A stretch of 6,905 bases of DNA. Source: Pseudomonadota bacterium. GTDB taxonomy: Bacteria; Pseudomonadota; Alphaproteobacteria; Rhizobiales; Kaistiaceae. Shown in pieces: positions 5,509-6,905 of the stretch (the stretch's first letter is position 1; each line of letters begins with the position of its first letter). The notes below the pieces were generated by a model. It worked only from the letters and a program-made list of their open reading frames with translations. It did not search any database and was not told where the DNA came from. Made by a program: the position numbers and the translations under genes. Location of the stretch: positions 1 to 6,905 of the forward strand of contig JAEVZM010000400.1 in NCBI GenBank assembly GCA_023392225.1, in the 5' to 3' direction.

Positions 5509-6905
5509 TCAGTCTCCCACCGGCCGGGTGCGGCTGCCCCGCCACTCGTGCATGCCGCCGGGGGTGGCGAACATGTTGGTCAGCGTGCGGTCGGCATGGA
5601 TCAGGCGCCAGCTGAGCATCTTCTGGGCATAGTCGAGCTCACGCGCGCGGAGCGCCGGATCGCCGGCCCGGTTGACCAGCTGGTGCGGGTCTTCGCGGAG
5701 GTCGTAGAACGCCGCCGGCAGTCCGGAGAAGTGGACGTACTTGTAGTTCTCGTCGCGGATCACCGCGAAGGCGCACTGGTCGGGCGAGAGGCCGAACCAG
5801 CGCTCGTGCACGAAGCCGACCACGTCGCGAAAGTCGCGCTCCCAGTGGACCGCGTCGCGCCATCCGGTGACGTCGCCGCCGCGCAGGAAGGGGAGGAGCG
5901 ACTCGCCGTCGATATCCTGGGGCGGCGCGAGCCCGAGCCAGTCGAGGATGGTCGGCATCAGGTCGACCGCCTCGGTGAACCGGCCGACCCGGCCGCCGCG
6001 GGTCCCCGGCGCCGCGTCGGGGTCGCGGATGATCAGCGGCACGTGCACCGCCTCGTCGAAGTAGCTCGACTTGTTGCAGAGATAGTGATCGCCGAGCTCA
6101 TCGGCATGGTCGCTGGTGAACAGGATCAGCGTGTCGTCGTACTGGCCGCGCGCCTTGAGCCGGTCGATGACCCGGCCGAGCTGGGCGTCGACCTCGGCCA
6201 TCAGTCCGTAATGCGTCGCCCGCAGCTGCCGAAGGTCGCGCTCGCTGACGTCGGCCATCAGGCCCGCGCCGCCCGGCACCAGCTCGTCGAAGCGCTTCGA
6301 CTTGATCAGGAAGTCGTTGAACGGATGCTGCCGCGCCTCTTCGGCGGGGGTGCTGGCGCGCCGCGGAAAGGGGACGTCGGCCGGGTCGATGAGGGCGTTG
6401 TAGGGCTCGGGCGCGATCAGCGGCGGATGCGGCCGCAGGTAGCACAGCATCATGAACCAGGGCTGATCGTCGAACGCGGTCAGCCAGTCGAGGGCCCGGT
6501 CGGTCAGGAAGGCGGTGTCGCTCTGCTCGGCCGTATAGACCGGCGGGGCGAAGCTCGCCCCGCGGTCGGGCGGGATCACGAAGCCCGGTCGCGGGCGGTA
6601 GACGCTGGTCCGGTCGAGGTCGTCGGGATAGCCGAGGGACCGCAGCCAGGCGATCCATTGCCTGGGGTCCTCGCGCAGCACCAGCCCCGGCGTGACCCCG
6701 GGAAGGACGCCCTCGTAGGAGCGGCGATCCGGGTCGCTGGGGGCGCGGCCGCGCGGGTCGAGCGTGGTGTCGGTATAGCCGAAGACCACCGGCTCGTAGC
6801 CGGCGGCGCGCGCCTCGAGCGCCAGGGTCGAATGCCGGCGGTCGAGCGGCGTGCCGTTGCCGACGACGCGGTGGTTCATCAGGTGCTTGCCGGTGTACAG
6901 GCTCG
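5509..6905 (-). CDS. Sulfatase-family hydrolase, phosphonate monoester hydrolase/phosphodiesterase (PMH)-like; N-terminus beyond the window
   Basis: This is an alkaline-phosphatase-superfamily enzyme that hydrolyses sulfate, phosphonate or phosphate ester bonds. The window holds 465 complete codons. The frame stays open past the ATG at 6879 to the right edge, reading SLYTGKHLMNHR, the segment that in this family directly follows the CxPxR formylglycine motif. The ATG is therefore internal, and the nucleophile and first metal ligands lie just outside. Numbering residues from that ATG: Asn8 (NGTPLD), Tyr35 (FGYTDTT), His151 (LRPHPP), Asp257-His258 (TSDHADELGDH, metal ligands) and Lys270 (NKSSYFDEA). 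The spacing from His151 to Asp257, His258 and Lys270 equals that recalled for Rhizobium PMH His218, Asp324, His325 and Lys337, so a PMH-like active site is favoured over a classical arylsulfatase. The C-terminal subdomain (FYDLREDPHQLVN) is typical of the family. Activation would need a formylglycine-generating enzyme, not present here. Its location in the cell cannot be judged without the N-terminus. Only 3 nt separate it from the ATPase gene, so it belongs to the operon. Whether it prefers sulfate or phospho-esters is uncertain. Confidence 0.88.
   Translation of the reverse strand, partial: SLYTGKHLMNHRVVGNGTPLDRRHSTLALEARAAGYEPVVFGYTDTTLDPRGRAPSDPDRRSYEGVLPGVTPGLVLREDPRQWIAWLRSLGYPDDLDRTSVYRPRPGFVIPPDRGASFAPPVYTAEQSDTAFLTDRALDWLTAFDDQPWFMMLCYLRPHPPLIAPEPYNALIDPADVPFPRRASTPAEEARQHPFNDFLIKSKRFDELVPGGAGLMADVSERDLRQLRATHYGLMAEVDAQLGRVIDRLKARGQYDDTLILFTSDHADELGDHYLCNKSSYFDEAVHVPLIIRDPDAAPGTRGGRVGRFTEAVDLMPTILDWLGLAPPQDIDGESLLPFLRGGDVTGWRDAVHWERDFRDVVGFVHERWFGLSPDQCAFAVIRDENYKYVHFSGLPAAFYDLREDPHQLVNRAGDPALRARELDYAQKMLSWRLIHADRTLTNMFATPGGMHEWRGSRTRPVGD
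5514..5518 (-). promoter_or_regulatory. Ribosome binding site of the ABC ATPase gene
   Basis: GGGAG on the minus strand lies within the last codons of the hydrolase gene, 8 nt before the GTG at 5505. It supports the non-ATG start and tight coupling of the hydrolase and ATPase genes. Confidence 0.65.

Overview
The window is a gene-dense, GC-rich bacterial segment in which G or C dominates third codon positions. Its protein types (RND efflux pump, Pot-type ABC importer, PMH-like sulfatase-family hydrolase) suit a Gram-negative proteobacterium, most likely an alphaproteobacterium. That taxonomic guess rests on protein flavour and composition only, since no rRNA, tRNA or marker gene is present.

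Layout. (a) Positions 1-594, plus strand: the last part of an RND (AcrB/MexB-type) inner-membrane efflux pump, cut by the left edge. The first 57 bases exactly duplicate positions 525-581, so the left edge looks chimeric or tandemly duplicated. (b) Positions 595-645: a short gap between convergent genes, with one GC-rich hairpin. (c) Positions 646-6905, minus strand: one apparent six-gene operon read right to left. The order is sulfatase/alkaline-phosphatase-superfamily hydrolase (N-terminus beyond the right edge), ABC ATPase, permease, permease, periplasmic binding protein, cytoplasmic glycerophosphodiester phosphodiesterase (GDPD). The four transporter genes follow the potABCD order. The hydrolase-ATPase gap is 3 nt, and the next two junctions overlap by 1 and 4 nt. 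The binding-protein gene is set apart by a 112-nt gap upstream and an 85-nt gap downstream, each holding a perfect stem-loop. There is no stretch over 300 bases without a gene.

How the genes may work together (inference): the binding protein captures a small solute in the periplasm and the two permeases and ATPase import it. Two hydrolases of unrelated folds, both from families that cleave phospho- or sulfo-esters, bracket the transporter. The sulfatase-family enzyme carries residues at the spacing recalled for the phosphonate monoester hydrolase/phosphodiesterase (PMH) active site, and the GDPD has its usual catalytic motifs. The simplest reading is a scavenging operon for an organophosphodiester or phosphonate/sulfate ester, analogous to ugp (transporter plus UgpQ) but built on a Pot-type transporter and a second esterase. 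The substrate cannot be read from sequence. The operon promoter must lie beyond the right edge or inside the unseen 5' part of the hydrolase gene.
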